Part shown: in pieces, positions 31,304 to 42,441 of the stretch
How the letters are laid out: every line of letters starts with the position of its first letter
Numbering within the stretch: the stretch's first letter is position 1
From: Amphiplicatus sp046296195
GTDB lineage: Bacteria; Pseudomonadota; Alphaproteobacteria; Caulobacterales; Parvularculaceae
Length of the DNA stretch: 48,447 bases
Assembly (NCBI GenBank): GCA_046296195.1
Contig: JBKBLR010000021.1
Coordinates: 1-48,447 of the forward strand
Reading direction: 5' to 3'
Program-made: the position numbers and the translations under genes
The notes under the pieces: generated by a model
What the model saw: the letters and a program-made list of their open reading frames with translations, nothing else
Databases searched by the model: none
What the model was told of the DNA's origin: nothing

Positions 31304-32055
31304 CGCCCGAATCCTTTGAGGCGGTCGCCGGTGTCGTCGATTTCGGGAAAGTCGAGTTCGACTTCCGTCGCCAGCGCCTCCTCCAGCGGGCGATATTCCT
31401 CATGCAGCATGTAAAGCTTCTTGTAAGCGCTGACCGCGCCGCGGCTGCCGCCTGCGATCTCGGCGGCGCGCGCGGCGACATGGGCGTCGAGCGCGTCCTT
31501 GTCGGCGAGCGCTTCGTTGGCGAGCCCCCAGCGCGCCGCATCCGCGCCGGTGAAGGAGCGCGCGGTGAAGGAGAGTTCGCGCGCGCGACGGACGCCGATC
31601 GCGCGGGCGAGATTCTGGCTCATGCCCCAGGTCGGGCGAAGGCCCCATTTCGCATGCGTGTCGCCGAATTTCGTGTCGACAGTCGTGAAGATGAAGTCGC
31701 AATGAAGCGCGAGTTCGAGGGCGCCGGTGAAGCAGGCGCCGTGCACTTTGGCGATGACGGGCTTGAGGCAGCGCCGGATCGCGCTCGCGGCTTCCGCGGC
31801 CTCGCCATCGAAGGCGCCGCCGAGCCGGCCCGCCTCGAAGGTCATCGCCTGCAGAAGCTTCAGGTCGACGCCCGCCGAGAAGGCGCGCCCGGCCCCGGAA
31901 AGGACGACGACCCCGATTTCGTCGTCCGTCGAAGCGGCGCGGATCGCGGCGGTGAGGCGGGTCAGCAAGGGCGGGTTGAAGGCGTTGAGCGCCTCCGGGC
32001 GGTTCATGGTGACGGCGAGCACGCCGCCTGACGTCTCCAGAAGAATTTCGGACAT
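31300..32055 (-). CDS. Enoyl-CoA hydratase/isomerase family protein
   Basis: Crotonase-fold protein of 251 residues, probably a hydratase or isomerase of acyl-CoA. Oxyanion-hole segments are GRAFSAGVDLKLL and KVHGACFTGALELALHCD, the latter with a Glu at the position of the first catalytic hydratase Glu. The second catalytic position (KWGLRPTWGMSQNL) has Pro-Thr instead of the usual Glu, so plain hydratase activity is uncertain. The ATG at 32055 follows GGGAGA; a longer start at 32109 is less likely. It is coupled to the DsbA-like gene. It might supply a PaaF-like step, but sequence does not prove it. Confidence 0.85.
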   Translation of the reverse strand: MSEILLETSGGVLAVTMNRPEALNAFNPPLLTRLTAAIRAASTDDEIGVVVLSGAGRAFSAGVDLKLLQAMTFEAGRLGGAFDGEAAEAASAIRRCLKPVIAKVHGACFTGALELALHCDFIFTTVDTKFGDTHAKWGLRPTWGMSQNLARAIGVRRARELSFTARSFTGADAARWGLANEALADKDALDAHVAARAAEIAGGSRGAVSAYKKLYMLHEEYRPLEEALATEVELDFPEIDDTGDRLKGFGR

Positions 32056-32357
32056 GGTGTCTCCCGCGCCTGCGCCCATGATCCCTAAACGATCCGAGGG
32101 GCGGTTCAACGTGGCGCTCCGGGGCGGCCTTGACGCGGGTGGCGAGGCGGCCGGGTCGGCCGTCCAGCCGGGCGACCGGCTCGCGCGGAACCGGCGTCTT
32201 TTGTGCGCTGCGGCGATCGGGGCTTGGCCTTGCGGCCCCGGCGCCCTAATCGGATCGCCGCCGCGCCGCCTTCGGCTTCAGCCAGAGGCACGGCGATTGC
32301 ACGCTAACCATGCGCCCGGGCGACCTTCCGGGCTTCGGGGAGACCGCAAAAGCCGCC
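32056..32357. other. Divergent intergenic region between crotonase and ppdK
   Basis: About 300 bases separating oppositely directed genes, so it must hold both promoters. I see no gene, no clear operator and no riboswitch-like fold. Confidence 0.5.
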
Positions 32358-35042
<2,685 letters not shown>

Positions 35043-35131
35043 GGAAAAACAATCCCCTAGATGGTTAACGAGCGCCGCTCGGTGGAAAATTCGCGAAAAA
35101 TTTCAACGAGTTAAATGCCCGTCCCGAAAGG

Positions 35132-35147
35132 TTAAGGAAGCGTTAAC
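35132..35147 (+). promoter_or_regulatory. CtrA-type binding box
   Basis: TTAAGGAAGCGTTAAC fits the alphaproteobacterial CtrA consensus TTAA-N7-TTAA(C) exactly. It lies about 320 bases upstream of the SleB-family hydrolase. Cell-cycle control of wall remodelling by CtrA is known in related bacteria; binding here is inferred. Confidence 0.65.
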
Positions 35148-35232
35148 GGAGCGATTTTTCATTTGCGGCGCCGCCGTCGCTGGGCCATAATCCTGCGCGA
35201 ACAGACGCGCGCAAGGCGCGTCTTTTGCAAAT

Positions 35233-35269
35233 GGGCGTCTGAAAAAGGGGCGTCTGTAAATGGGGCGTC
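35233..35269 (+). repeat. Triple short direct repeat GGGCGTC
   Basis: GGGCGTCTG at 35233, GGGGCGTCTG at 35247 and GGGGCGTCA at 35262, spaced 14-15 bases, with A-rich linkers (TGAAAAA, TGTAAAT). It falls in the hydrolase leader. Possibly a slipped tandem duplication or an array of protein-binding half-sites. Confidence 0.6.
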
Positions 35270-35464
35270 ACGGCCGCGCGAGGCGCGGGCCTTGGTGGAA
35301 TGGCCGGTCGCGAGGTCGCGTCGGTTACGAGAGCGTGAGAGACTGGCCGGGAAGGCGACAGGTCCGCGGATGGCAGGCGGGCGCGAAGCCGGAACGGTCC
35401 TCAGTTTGAAACGGGCCTGCTGGAAGGGCAGGCGTAACGGAAGAGACCAGAGGACGAACCGCTG

Positions 35465-36250
35465 ATGAAGCGACCGGACGTGCATCTGATCCCCGATTTC
35501 CACTGGCGCGAGGTGAACTGGACCGCCCGCAGCCTTCTGGCGGTGGCGGGCGTCGCCGTCTGCATCATGATGACCGCCATGAGCGCGACCGCCTCGGTCA
35601 AGGAGAGCAAGATCGCCCGCGCGACCGCCGAAGGCCTTGCCGATGAGGCCGCGCTCGCCGCCGAATTCACCGCTTATCTCGCCGAGGCGACCGCGATGGC
35701 GCGCGAGGACCTCGACGCCCCGCGCGTCAAGCCGGCCTCCCGGCCCGCGGCGTTGGCGGCCTCGCCGCGTCTCGACGATCTCGTCGCCATCGACTTTTCG
35801 GATTTTGATGTCGCGCGCCTCGAGGCGGAGGAGCGCACCTGCCTCGCCGAGGCGATCTATTACGAGGCGCGCAGCGAGAGCCGCGTCGGGCGCATGGCGG
35901 TCGCCGATGTCGTCCTAAACCGCGTGGCGAGCCCCGTCTATCCCGACACCATTTGCGGGGTCGTCTATCAGGGCTCCGAGCGCCGCACCGGCTGCCAGTT
36001 CTCCTTTACCTGCGACGGATCGATGAAGGCGCGGCGCAATCAGCGCCAGTGGCGCGAGGCCGAATTGATGGCCGGCGCCGTCATGGCCGGGATCAGGGCG
36101 CCGGTGAGCCGCAACGCGACGCATTATCATGCGGATTATGTGTCGCCGCCCTGGGCCGACACGTTGTCGCCGACCGCGGTGATCGGAACCCACAAATTCT
36201 ACCGCTTCCCGTCGAAGTCGATCGTCGCCGCCGCGCCCGCGGCGATGTGA
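35465..36250 (+). CDS. SleB-family cell-wall hydrolase
   Basis: Peptidoglycan-cleaving enzyme of the Hydrolase_2 (SleB/CwlJ) family, acting outside the inner membrane. In 261 residues a single N-terminal membrane anchor (about 22-43) is followed by an Ala-rich linker and the catalytic domain (about 120-250). The latter has CLAEAIYYEARSE with the catalytic Glu, GRMAVADVVLNRV, TGCQFSFTCDG and THYHADYVSPPWA. This arrangement is common in alphaproteobacteria, where spores are absent and the enzyme serves growth or division. The start follows AGAGGA. A CtrA box upstream suggests cell-cycle control. Confidence 0.93.
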   Translation: MKRPDVHLIPDFHWREVNWTARSLLAVAGVAVCIMMTAMSATASVKESKIARATAEGLADEAALAAEFTAYLAEATAMAREDLDAPRVKPASRPAALAASPRLDDLVAIDFSDFDVARLEAEERTCLAEAIYYEARSESRVGRMAVADVVLNRVASPVYPDTICGVVYQGSERRTGCQFSFTCDGSMKARRNQRQWREAELMAGAVMAGIRAPVSRNATHYHADYVSPPWADTLSPTAVIGTHKFYRFPSKSIVAAAPAAM

Positions 36251-36324
36251 AGCCGCACTGCGATGACGTCGTCAGATCGCACTCCGGCGAACGCGGCGGC
36301 GCGCCCGCAGCGAAGCGAGGACGC

Positions 36325-36354
36325 CTTTCAGTGACCGGTTTCCATCACTGAAAG
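36325..36354. repeat. Perfect 10-bp inverted repeat between converging genes
   Basis: CTTTCAGTGA (36325-36334) and TCACTGAAAG (36345-36354) flank a ten-base loop. It lies between the converging hydrolase and mnmH genes. No T tract follows on either strand, so it is at best an unusual shared terminator or an mRNA 3'-end hairpin. Confidence 0.7.
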
Positions 36355-36381
36355 CACGTATATGACGGCGGTCGCCTCCTC

Positions 36382-37425
36382 TTACTTCGCCAGACGCAGG
36401 ATTTCCGCCGCCGCGCGGTCGATATCGTCCGCCTCCAGACGATTGAGCCGGATCGTGGCGATAGGCGGGACGCCGCGCTTGCGTGCGCGCGCATAGAGCG
36501 GATCGTAATGCTCGCGCATCAGCGACAGGGCGAGCCCGCGCCAGTCGCCGGCCTCAGCCGCCGCGAGCCAGGCCTCGATCCGTTCCTTGGCGTGAAAGGG
36601 CTTGAGGCGCAGGATCGCCGCTTCGACTGCGCCCGGCGCCGCGATGAGATCGCGATAGGCGGCGAGAAGGTAATCAACGCGCGCCTCCAGGGGCGCGGTC
36701 ACCACGATGCGCGGGCTCGCCGTCATCGCCTTCCAGAACCGACGCGGCAGCGTGAGCCGGCCGATATGGGCGGATTCCGCCTCGACGATGATCGGCCCCG
36801 CGCCCGCGCGCCGGAGCGCGTCGTGGAGCGCGGTCTCGAACAGCTTCTGCGGCGGCTGCGCCGCGCCGGGCGCTGCGCCGAAGACCGAGCCCTTGTGCTG
36901 CGCCATCGCTTCGAGGTCGATGACGGGAACGCCGGCGCCGGCGAGCGCGGCGAGCGCCGCCGTCTTCGCCGTTCCGGTTTCGCCGTCGAGGCGGATGAGA
37001 TTGATCGGCGCGCCGCTCTCGAACAATGCGGCGACGACTTGTCGCCGCCAGCTCTTGTAGCCGCCCTCGACGACGCCGACGCGCCAGCCGATGCGCGACA
37101 GGATCGTCGCCATCGCCTCCGACCGCATGCCGCCGCGCCAGCAGTAGAGCAGCGGGCGGAACTTCGCCGGCGCGTCGCTGAGCGCGGTTTCGAGATGACG
37201 CGCGACATTGCGCGCGATGTAGGCCGCGCCGATTCGGCGCGCGCGGAAGCGCGAGTCCTGAACATAGATCGTCCCGACCTCGGCGCGCTCCTCATTGCTG
37301 AGAACGGGAAGGTTGACCGCGCCCGGAATGCGGTCTTCCGCGAATTCGGCCGGCGAGCGCACGTCGATCACGCGATCATAGAGCGCAAGGCTTTCGGGCG
37401 AGAGGTCCGTCACGGGCTCGATCAT
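36382..37425 (-). CDS. mnmH: tRNA 2-selenouridine synthase
   Basis: Replaces sulfur with selenium in 2-thiouridine at the tRNA wobble position, using selenophosphate. The 347 residues have an N-terminal rhodanese domain (about 1-130) with catalytic Cys95 in LLYCWRGGMRSE, and a P-loop domain with DGETGTAKTAAL. The ATG at 37425 begins the conserved rhodanese fold; an open frame continues 161 codons further upstream but antisense to selD and is an artefact. It is divergent from selD, which makes its donor, with 60 bases between them. Confidence 0.94.
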   Translation of the reverse strand: MIEPVTDLSPESLALYDRVIDVRSPAEFAEDRIPGAVNLPVLSNEERAEVGTIYVQDSRFRARRIGAAYIARNVARHLETALSDAPAKFRPLLYCWRGGMRSEAMATILSRIGWRVGVVEGGYKSWRRQVVAALFESGAPINLIRLDGETGTAKTAALAALAGAGVPVIDLEAMAQHKGSVFGAAPGAAQPPQKLFETALHDALRRAGAGPIIVEAESAHIGRLTLPRRFWKAMTASPRIVVTAPLEARVDYLLAAYRDLIAAPGAVEAAILRLKPFHAKERIEAWLAAAEAGDWRGLALSLMREHYDPLYARARKRGVPPIATIRLNRLEADDIDRAAAEILRLAK

Positions 37426-37485
37426 GGCCGCGAGCAATAAACGCCCAGCTTGCCGTGCAAAAGGGCTTGCCCCATATCGGTCGCC

Positions 37486-38523
37486 ATGGCCGCCGATCTC
37501 GAAGAACCGCGTCTGACCTCGCTCGCTCATGGCGGCGGGTGCGGGTGCAAGCTCGCGCCGAACGTGCTCTCGGATCTCCTTGCAGGGCTCGCCCCGCCGG
37601 CGCCGAAGGATCTCATCGTCGACGCCGCGACGTCCGACGACGCGGCGGTCTGGCGCGTCGATGACGAGACGGCGATTGTCGCAACGACCGATTTCTTCAT
37701 GCCGGTCGTCGACGATCCTTACGACTTCGGCCGCATCGCGGCGACCAATGCGCTCTCCGACATCTATGCGATGGGGGCGAGGCCGATCTTCTCGCTCGCG
37801 ATCGTCGGGATGCCGGTTGGGAGGCTTTCGACCGCGACGATCCGGAAGATTCTCGACGGCGGGCGGCGTGTCGCAGAGGACGCGGGCGCGCCCGTCGCCG
37901 GCGGCCACTCAATCGATTCCGTCGAACCGATCTACGGCCTCGTCGCGCTTGGGCTCGTTCATCCCGAAGAGCTGAAACGCAATTCGACGGCGGCGGCGGG
38001 CGACGTCCTTATTCTCGGCAAGCCGCTCGGAATCGGAATCTTCAGCGCGGCCCTTAAGAAGGGCGCGCTCGGCGAGGCGGACTATGCCGCCATGATCGCC
38101 TCGACGACGCGGCTCAACCGTCCGGGCACGGAGCTCGCGCGCCTCGCCGGCGTCCATGCGATGACGGACGTGACGGGCTTCGGGCTGCTCGGGCACTTGT
38201 CGGAGCTCTGCCGCGGCGCGGGCCTCGGCGCGGCGCTCGACCGCGGCGCCGTCCCGGTCTTCTCGGGCGCTCGCCGGCTGCTCGCGGAAGGCTTCAGGAC
38301 CGGCGCCTCGGGCCGCAACTGGGCGAGCGTCAGCGCCTTGGTCGACGGCGACCTCGATGAGTCCACGCGCGACATTCTTTGCGATCCGCAGACCTCGGGC
38401 GGCCTGCTCGTTTCCTGCGCGCCCGGCGCCGTCGACGCGGCGCTCGCCATCTTCCGCCGTCACGGTCATGAGCCTGCGGTCATCGGGCGGATGACGGCGG
38501 GCCCGGCGCGCATCAAGGTCTAA
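37486..38523 (+). CDS. selD: Selenide, water dikinase (selenophosphate synthetase)
   Basis: Makes selenophosphate from selenide and ATP. The 345 residues begin with the glycine-rich catalytic loop GGGCGCKLAP, in which Cys19 and Lys22 match the essential Cys17 and Lys20 of E. coli SelD. Other motifs are ATSDDAAVW, ATTDFFMPVVDDPYDFGRIAATNALSDIYAMGA, GGHSIDSVEPIYGL and CDPQTSGGLL (PurM-like fold). Cys rather than Sec is used. The neighbour mnmH explains its use for tRNA selenation. The next gene, ygfZ, begins 7 bases after its stop. Confidence 0.96.
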   Translation: MAADLEEPRLTSLAHGGGCGCKLAPNVLSDLLAGLAPPAPKDLIVDAATSDDAAVWRVDDETAIVATTDFFMPVVDDPYDFGRIAATNALSDIYAMGARPIFSLAIVGMPVGRLSTATIRKILDGGRRVAEDAGAPVAGGHSIDSVEPIYGLVALGLVHPEELKRNSTAAAGDVLILGKPLGIGIFSAALKKGALGEADYAAMIASTTRLNRPGTELARLAGVHAMTDVTGFGLLGHLSELCRGAGLGAALDRGAVPVFSGARRLLAEGFRTGASGRNWASVSALVDGDLDESTRDILCDPQTSGGLLVSCAPGAVDAALAIFRRHGHEPAVIGRMTAGPARIKV

Positions 38524-38530
38524 GGCGATC

Positions 38531-39319
38531 GTGGAAGGTCATCTGCAAACGCGGTCGGTGCTGTCGCTCATGGGCGAGGATGCAGCGGCGTTCCTGCAAG
38601 GGCTCGTCACGCAGGATGTGACGGGCGCGGGGCCCGTCTTCAGCGCGCTGCTGACGCCGCAGGGAAAGATCCTCTTCGATTTCTTTCTCATCCCCGTGGA
38701 GCGGGAATTTATCATCGACTGCGACGCTGGCGCGGCGCCGGCGCTCCTCAAGCGCCTCCAGATGTACAAGCTGCGGGCGAAAATCGCCCTGTCGGCGGCG
38801 GAGGGGTTCGGCGTCTTCCTCGGCGCGCGCGCGGGCGCGCGCGCGACTTACGCCGACCCGCGACATCCCTTGCTCCCGATGCGGACGATTGCCCCGCGCG
38901 CCGAGGCGCCCGCCGCCGACGAAGCCTATGACGGCGTGCGGCTCGCCGCCGGCGTTCCGGAGTTCGGTCGAGATTTCGCCGGCGAAGAAGTCTTCCTCCT
39001 CGACGTCAATTACGACGTGCTCGCCGGCGTCAGCTACAAGAAGGGCTGCTTTGTCGGCCAGGAAGTGACGAGCCGGATGAAGCGCAAGGGAGAGATCAGG
39101 AAACGCTCGCTGATCGTGCGCGGAACGGCGCTTTCAAAGGGCGCCCCGGTGACGGCGGAGGGGACGGCCCTCGGCGCGGTGACGTCGCATCGGGGCGAGG
39201 CGGGCCTCGCCCTCATCCGCATTGACCGGCTCGCCGAGGCGCGCGCGGCTGGCGCGGCCATTCTGTGCGGCGGCGCGACGGCGGCGCTCGAGGCGCCGGC
39301 CTATCTCAAAGACGGCTGA
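38531..39319 (+). CDS. ygfZ: Folate-binding YgfZ/GcvT-like protein
   Basis: Tetrahydrofolate-dependent factor (IBA57-like) that helps build or repair certain iron-sulfur clusters such as in MiaB-type enzymes. The 262 residues include LMGEDAAAFLQGLVTQDV near the start and the diagnostic YKKGCFVGQEVTSRM with its Cys. It starts at GTG 7 bases after selD, so it is probably co-transcribed with it. Length is a little short but complete for alphaproteobacterial members. Confidence 0.92.
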   Translation: MEGHLQTRSVLSLMGEDAAAFLQGLVTQDVTGAGPVFSALLTPQGKILFDFFLIPVEREFIIDCDAGAAPALLKRLQMYKLRAKIALSAAEGFGVFLGARAGARATYADPRHPLLPMRTIAPRAEAPAADEAYDGVRLAAGVPEFGRDFAGEEVFLLDVNYDVLAGVSYKKGCFVGQEVTSRMKRKGEIRKRSLIVRGTALSKGAPVTAEGTALGAVTSHRGEAGLALIRIDRLAEARAAGAAILCGGATAALEAPAYLKDG

Positions 39320-39397
39320 AGCCGCCTGCGGGGCGTCGTTTCCGGGGTTCGAATCTTCCGCTATAGCGGCGTGGCCCGCCGATCAAGGATCATCATC

Positions 39398-39808
39398 ATG
39401 ACGCCGACCGCCGTCGCGCTTCTCGGATTCGCCGCCTGGACCCTGCTGATGGTGGGGCTCCTTGGGCTCACCCGCACAGGGCTTGTCGTCGCGGGCAAGA
39501 AGAAGTCGAACGAGTTCCGCGCCTCGGGCGAAGACCTCGGCGGCTTCGGCTATCGCATCACGCGCGTCCATGCGAATTGTTATGAGAATCTGCCGGCCGT
39601 CGCGGCGATCCTTCTCTATGCGATCGCGACGAACCAGACGGCGGTCACCGACCCGCTCGCTTTCACATTCATCGGCCTTCGGCTCGCGCAGTCGACCGTG
39701 CACCTCCTGTCGACCGCGCGTTCGATGGTGACCGTGCGGTTCGCGCTGTTCGTCGGCCAGCTCGCGATCCAGGTTTACTGGATCCTCACGCTTGCTCATC
39801 TCCTCTGA
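39398..39808 (+). CDS. MAPEG-family membrane protein
   Basis: Integral membrane protein of 136 residues with four hydrophobic helices (about 5-27, 63-82, 87-103 and 110-134). The motif RVHANCYENLPAV is the MAPEG signature region (glutathione- and eicosanoid-linked family). The ATG at 39398 follows AAGGAT with a proper spacer; an in-frame GTG at 39371 would add a basic tail. Its stop overlaps the tag start by one base (TGATG). Substrate unknown. Confidence 0.88.
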   Translation: MTPTAVALLGFAAWTLLMVGLLGLTRTGLVVAGKKKSNEFRASGEDLGGFGYRITRVHANCYENLPAVAAILLYAIATNQTAVTDPLAFTFIGLRLAQSTVHLLSTARSMVTVRFALFVGQLAIQVYWILTLAHLL

Positions 39809-40425
39809 TGCACGGGCCTCATCCTTGCGCCTGGGCGCCGCTGGAAGACGCCCTTTACCGTCAGTATCATGACGAGGAGTGGGGCGTACCCGAGCGCGAC
39901 GATCGCGCGCTTTTTGAAAAGCTCGTGCTCGACGGCTTCCAGGCAGGCCTTTCCTGGCGGACGATCCTTGCAAAGCGCGACAATTTCCGCCGCGCTTTCG
40001 ACGGCTTCGATCCCGAGAAGATCGCCCGCTACACGCCGAAGAAGATCGAGCGCCTGCTCGCCGACGAGGGCATCATCCGCTCACGCCTCAAGATCGAGGG
40101 CGCGGTGACGAATGCGCGCGCCTATCTGAAGGTGATGGAGACGCGGGACGACGGTTTCTCCGGGCTGCTCTGGGGCTTCGTCGGCGGCGCGCCGATCGTC
40201 AACCGGGTCGAGAATTACAAGAAAGTCGCCCCGAAAACGAAGGAATCGGAGGCGATGGCGAAAGAGCTGAAGCGCCTTGGCTTCAAGTTCTGCGGGCCGG
40301 TCATCGTCTACGCCTTCATGCAGGCGACCGGCATGGTGAACGATCACGAGATCGCGTGCGCGCGCTGGAAGGCGGTGCAAGGCAAGGCGGCCGGCCGCGG
40401 CGGGCGGGCGGCCGGGCGCGCCTGA
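39808..40425 (+). CDS. tag: DNA-3-methyladenine glycosylase I
   Basis: Base-excision repair enzyme that removes 3-methyladenine. In 205 residues the N terminus CAWAPLEDALYRQYHDEEWGVP carries the zinc Cys and His, and the C-terminal NDHEIACARW gives the second His-x3-Cys pair. Helix-hairpin-helix and active-site blocks are FEKLVLDGFQAGLSW and GIIRSRLKIEGAVTNA. The tail is Gly/Ala/Arg rich. It is translationally coupled to the MAPEG gene upstream. Confidence 0.95.
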   Translation: MHGPHPCAWAPLEDALYRQYHDEEWGVPERDDRALFEKLVLDGFQAGLSWRTILAKRDNFRRAFDGFDPEKIARYTPKKIERLLADEGIIRSRLKIEGAVTNARAYLKVMETRDDGFSGLLWGFVGGAPIVNRVENYKKVAPKTKESEAMAKELKRLGFKFCGPVIVYAFMQATGMVNDHEIACARWKAVQGKAAGRGGRAAGRA

Positions 40426-40506
40426 CGGCGGGTCCCTATTGCCTTGCGCCCCGGCGCGAGGCTTGAATCAGGCCCAAAACGCCCTTTTTGAGAACCGGGA
40501 ACGCCC

Positions 40507-41658
40507 ATGCCAGCTCCTGACGTCCGCATCATCGCGACGGGCCTTTACACGCCGCCGAATTCGATCTCGAACGAGGAGCTCGTCGCGGCCTTCAACGCCT
40601 TCGTCGAGCGCTACAACGCCGAGAACGCCGCCAAGATCGCGTCGGGCGCGATCGAGCCCTTGCAGCCCTCATCCTCCGAATTCGTCGAAAAGGCCTCTGG
40701 CATCAAGTCGCGCCATGTCGTCGACAAGGCCGGCATTCTCGATCCCGCCCGCATGGCGCCGCGCATCGCCCCGCGTCCCGACAGCGAAATTTCCGTGCTC
40801 GCCGAAATGGCGGTCAAGGCCGCGCAGGAAGCGCTGCGCACGGCGGACCTCGGCGCCGCCGACATCGACGGCGTCATCTGCGCGGCGTCGAACATGCAGC
40901 GCGCCTATCCGGCGATGGCGGTGGAGGTGCAAGCAGCGCTCGGGGTCGACGGCTACGCCTTCGACATGAACGTCGCCTGCGCCTCGGCGGCCTTCGGCAT
41001 CGAGACGGGGCTCGGGCTGATCCGCGCCGGCGCGCGCCGCATCCTGATGGTGAACCCGGAGATCTGTTCGGCGCACCTCAACTTCAGGAACAGAGACTCG
41101 CATTTCATCTTCGGCGACGTCGCGACCGCGGTGATCCTCGAACGCATCGACGGAGCCCCGCGCGGCGAGGCCTGGGACATCGTATCGACGCGGCTCAAGA
41201 CCGTCTTTTCGAACAACATCCGCAACAATTTCGGCTTCCTCAACCACGCCGAGCGCGGCGACGGTGAGGCGCCCGACCCGCAGCGGACCTGGAACACGGA
41301 CAAGCTCTTCGTCCAGCAGGGCCGCAAGGTCTTCAAGGACGTCGTGCCGATGGTCGGGGAGATGATCGCCAGCCATCTCGCCGACAACGCCGTCGCCATC
41401 GCCGACGTGAAGCGCCTCTGGCTCCATCAGGCGAACCAGTCGATGAACGAGCTGATCGCCAAACGCGTTCTCGGCCGCGACGCCTCGCGCACGGACGCGC
41501 CGATCATTCTCGATGAATACGCCAACACCTCGTCGGCGGGCTCGATCATCGCCTTCCACAAGCACCGCGCGGATCTCAAACCCGGCGACATCGGCGTCAT
41601 CTCGGGCTTCGGCGCGGGCTATTCCGCTGGCTCCGTCATCGTCAGGCGCGCAGCGTGA
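40507..41658 (+). CDS. 3-oxoacyl-ACP synthase III-like protein (beta-ketoacyl synthase)
   Basis: Thiolase-fold condensing enzyme of the KAS III type. In 383 residues the catalytic triad is Cys158 in NVACASAAFG, His in WLHQANQSMNELI and Asn in DEYANTSSAGSI. It is longer than housekeeping FabH (about 320) and has an insertion near 30-95, resembling the FabH-like group that takes medium-chain acyl-CoA (beta-ketodecanoyl-ACP synthase type). No other fatty-acid genes adjoin. Substrate inferred from family resemblance only. Confidence 0.87.
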   Translation: MPAPDVRIIATGLYTPPNSISNEELVAAFNAFVERYNAENAAKIASGAIEPLQPSSSEFVEKASGIKSRHVVDKAGILDPARMAPRIAPRPDSEISVLAEMAVKAAQEALRTADLGAADIDGVICAASNMQRAYPAMAVEVQAALGVDGYAFDMNVACASAAFGIETGLGLIRAGARRILMVNPEICSAHLNFRNRDSHFIFGDVATAVILERIDGAPRGEAWDIVSTRLKTVFSNNIRNNFGFLNHAERGDGEAPDPQRTWNTDKLFVQQGRKVFKDVVPMVGEMIASHLADNAVAIADVKRLWLHQANQSMNELIAKRVLGRDASRTDAPIILDEYANTSSAGSIIAFHKHRADLKPGDIGVISGFGAGYSAGSVIVRRAA

Positions 41659-41748
41659 GATCGGGCGGGCCGGTCGCGCGCACCAAATGCCATCTGAACG
41701 GGCGCGGCGAATCCTGCTTTGACCGCGGCAGCGTTCGGAGCTCGGTCC

Positions 41749-42402
41749 ATGGCGTTCGTCATCACGGTTGCGCAGCGCAAGGGCGGCGCCGGCAAGACGA
41801 CGCTTGCTGCGCATCTTTCGGCCGCGCTCGCCGGTCGCGGTTTCGCGGTTGCGGCGATCGACCTTGACGAGCAGCAAAGCTTCACGGCCTGGGCGCGCCG
41901 GCGCCTGAGACAGGCCGGCGCTGCGCCGGTCGCGCTCGATGAGGAAATGCGCCTCAGCCTCGGCTATCGCCTGGCGAAACTCCAAGACCGGGCGGACGTC
42001 GTCATCATCGACACGCCGCCCTCGGCCGGCCGCGATGTCGCGGGCGCGATGCGCGCGGCCGATCTCATTCTCGCGCCGATGCAACTCTCCCCGCTCGATC
42101 TCGACGCCAGCCTTCCGACCGCACGCATGATCGGCGCGTCGCTGAAGCCCGGCCTCTTCGTCGTCAACCGGGCGCCGCCGCGGGCGCGCATCGCCGATCT
42201 CATTCGAGAGAAGATGGTCGAAAGCCGGCTGCCGCTCGCCAGGGCCGAGATCGGCGGCCGAGCGGTTTTCGCCGAAAGCCTCGCCGCCGGGTTGACGGCT
42301 GGCGAGACCGATCCCTCTGGCGCCGGGGCGCGAGAAATCGACCGACTCACCGACCAGGTCGCTGATCTCGCGGGCCCGCGTCTTCAGGCGCGCCGCGCCT
42401 GA
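41749..42402 (+). CDS. ParA-family ATPase
   Basis: Deviant Walker-type P-loop ATPase of 217 residues. Walker A is QRKGGAGKTTLAAHLS with Lys11 and Lys16, switch I is AAIDLDEQQS, and Walker B is VVIIDTPPS. It resembles short ParA-like proteins often encoded alone in alphaproteobacteria that position cellular cargo or act in plasmid-like partition. No parB or parS is beside it. The ATG at 41749 begins the fold; an in-frame start at 41719 adds ten residues. It may also be regulated with the preceding KAS gene, 90 bases away. Confidence 0.85.
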   Translation: MAFVITVAQRKGGAGKTTLAAHLSAALAGRGFAVAAIDLDEQQSFTAWARRRLRQAGAAPVALDEEMRLSLGYRLAKLQDRADVVIIDTPPSAGRDVAGAMRAADLILAPMQLSPLDLDASLPTARMIGASLKPGLFVVNRAPPRARIADLIREKMVESRLPLARAEIGGRAVFAESLAAGLTAGETDPSGAGAREIDRLTDQVADLAGPRLQARRA

Positions 42403-42412
42403 AGACGGAAGG

Positions 42413-42440
42413 AAAAGCGGCGGGCATTTTCGCCCGCCGC
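42413..42440 (-). terminator. Terminator hairpin of the UrcA gene
   Basis: GCGGCGGGC (42417-42425), six-base loop, GCCCGCCGC (42432-42440). The minus strand continues TTTTCC, so it can terminate the leftward urcA-type gene. On the plus strand it follows parA by 14 bases without a T tract. Confidence 0.75.
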
Positions 42441-42441
42441 C

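Larger units (their letters stand above)
35043..35464. other. Control region upstream of the cell-wall hydrolase
   Basis: About 420 bases without a supported gene. It is AT-richer than the surroundings at 35043-35160 and carries a CtrA-type box plus two more TTAA half-sites (35065-35068 and 35111-35114). Three short direct repeats lie at 35233-35269. No rho-independent terminator for ppdK is evident. Confidence 0.6.

Noticed and set aside
35159..35503. Possible 114-residue minus-strand gene upstream of the hydrolase
   Set aside because: Its sequence comes from the GGGCGTC repeats and overlaps the hydrolase start; no family features.
37426..37908. 161-codon N-terminal extension of mnmH
   Set aside because: Runs antisense through selD and has no homology-like features; the rhodanese fold begins at 37425.
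40669..42084. Open frame of 471 codons antisense to the KAS III-like gene and parA
   Set aside because: Spans two unrelated real genes and has shadow composition.
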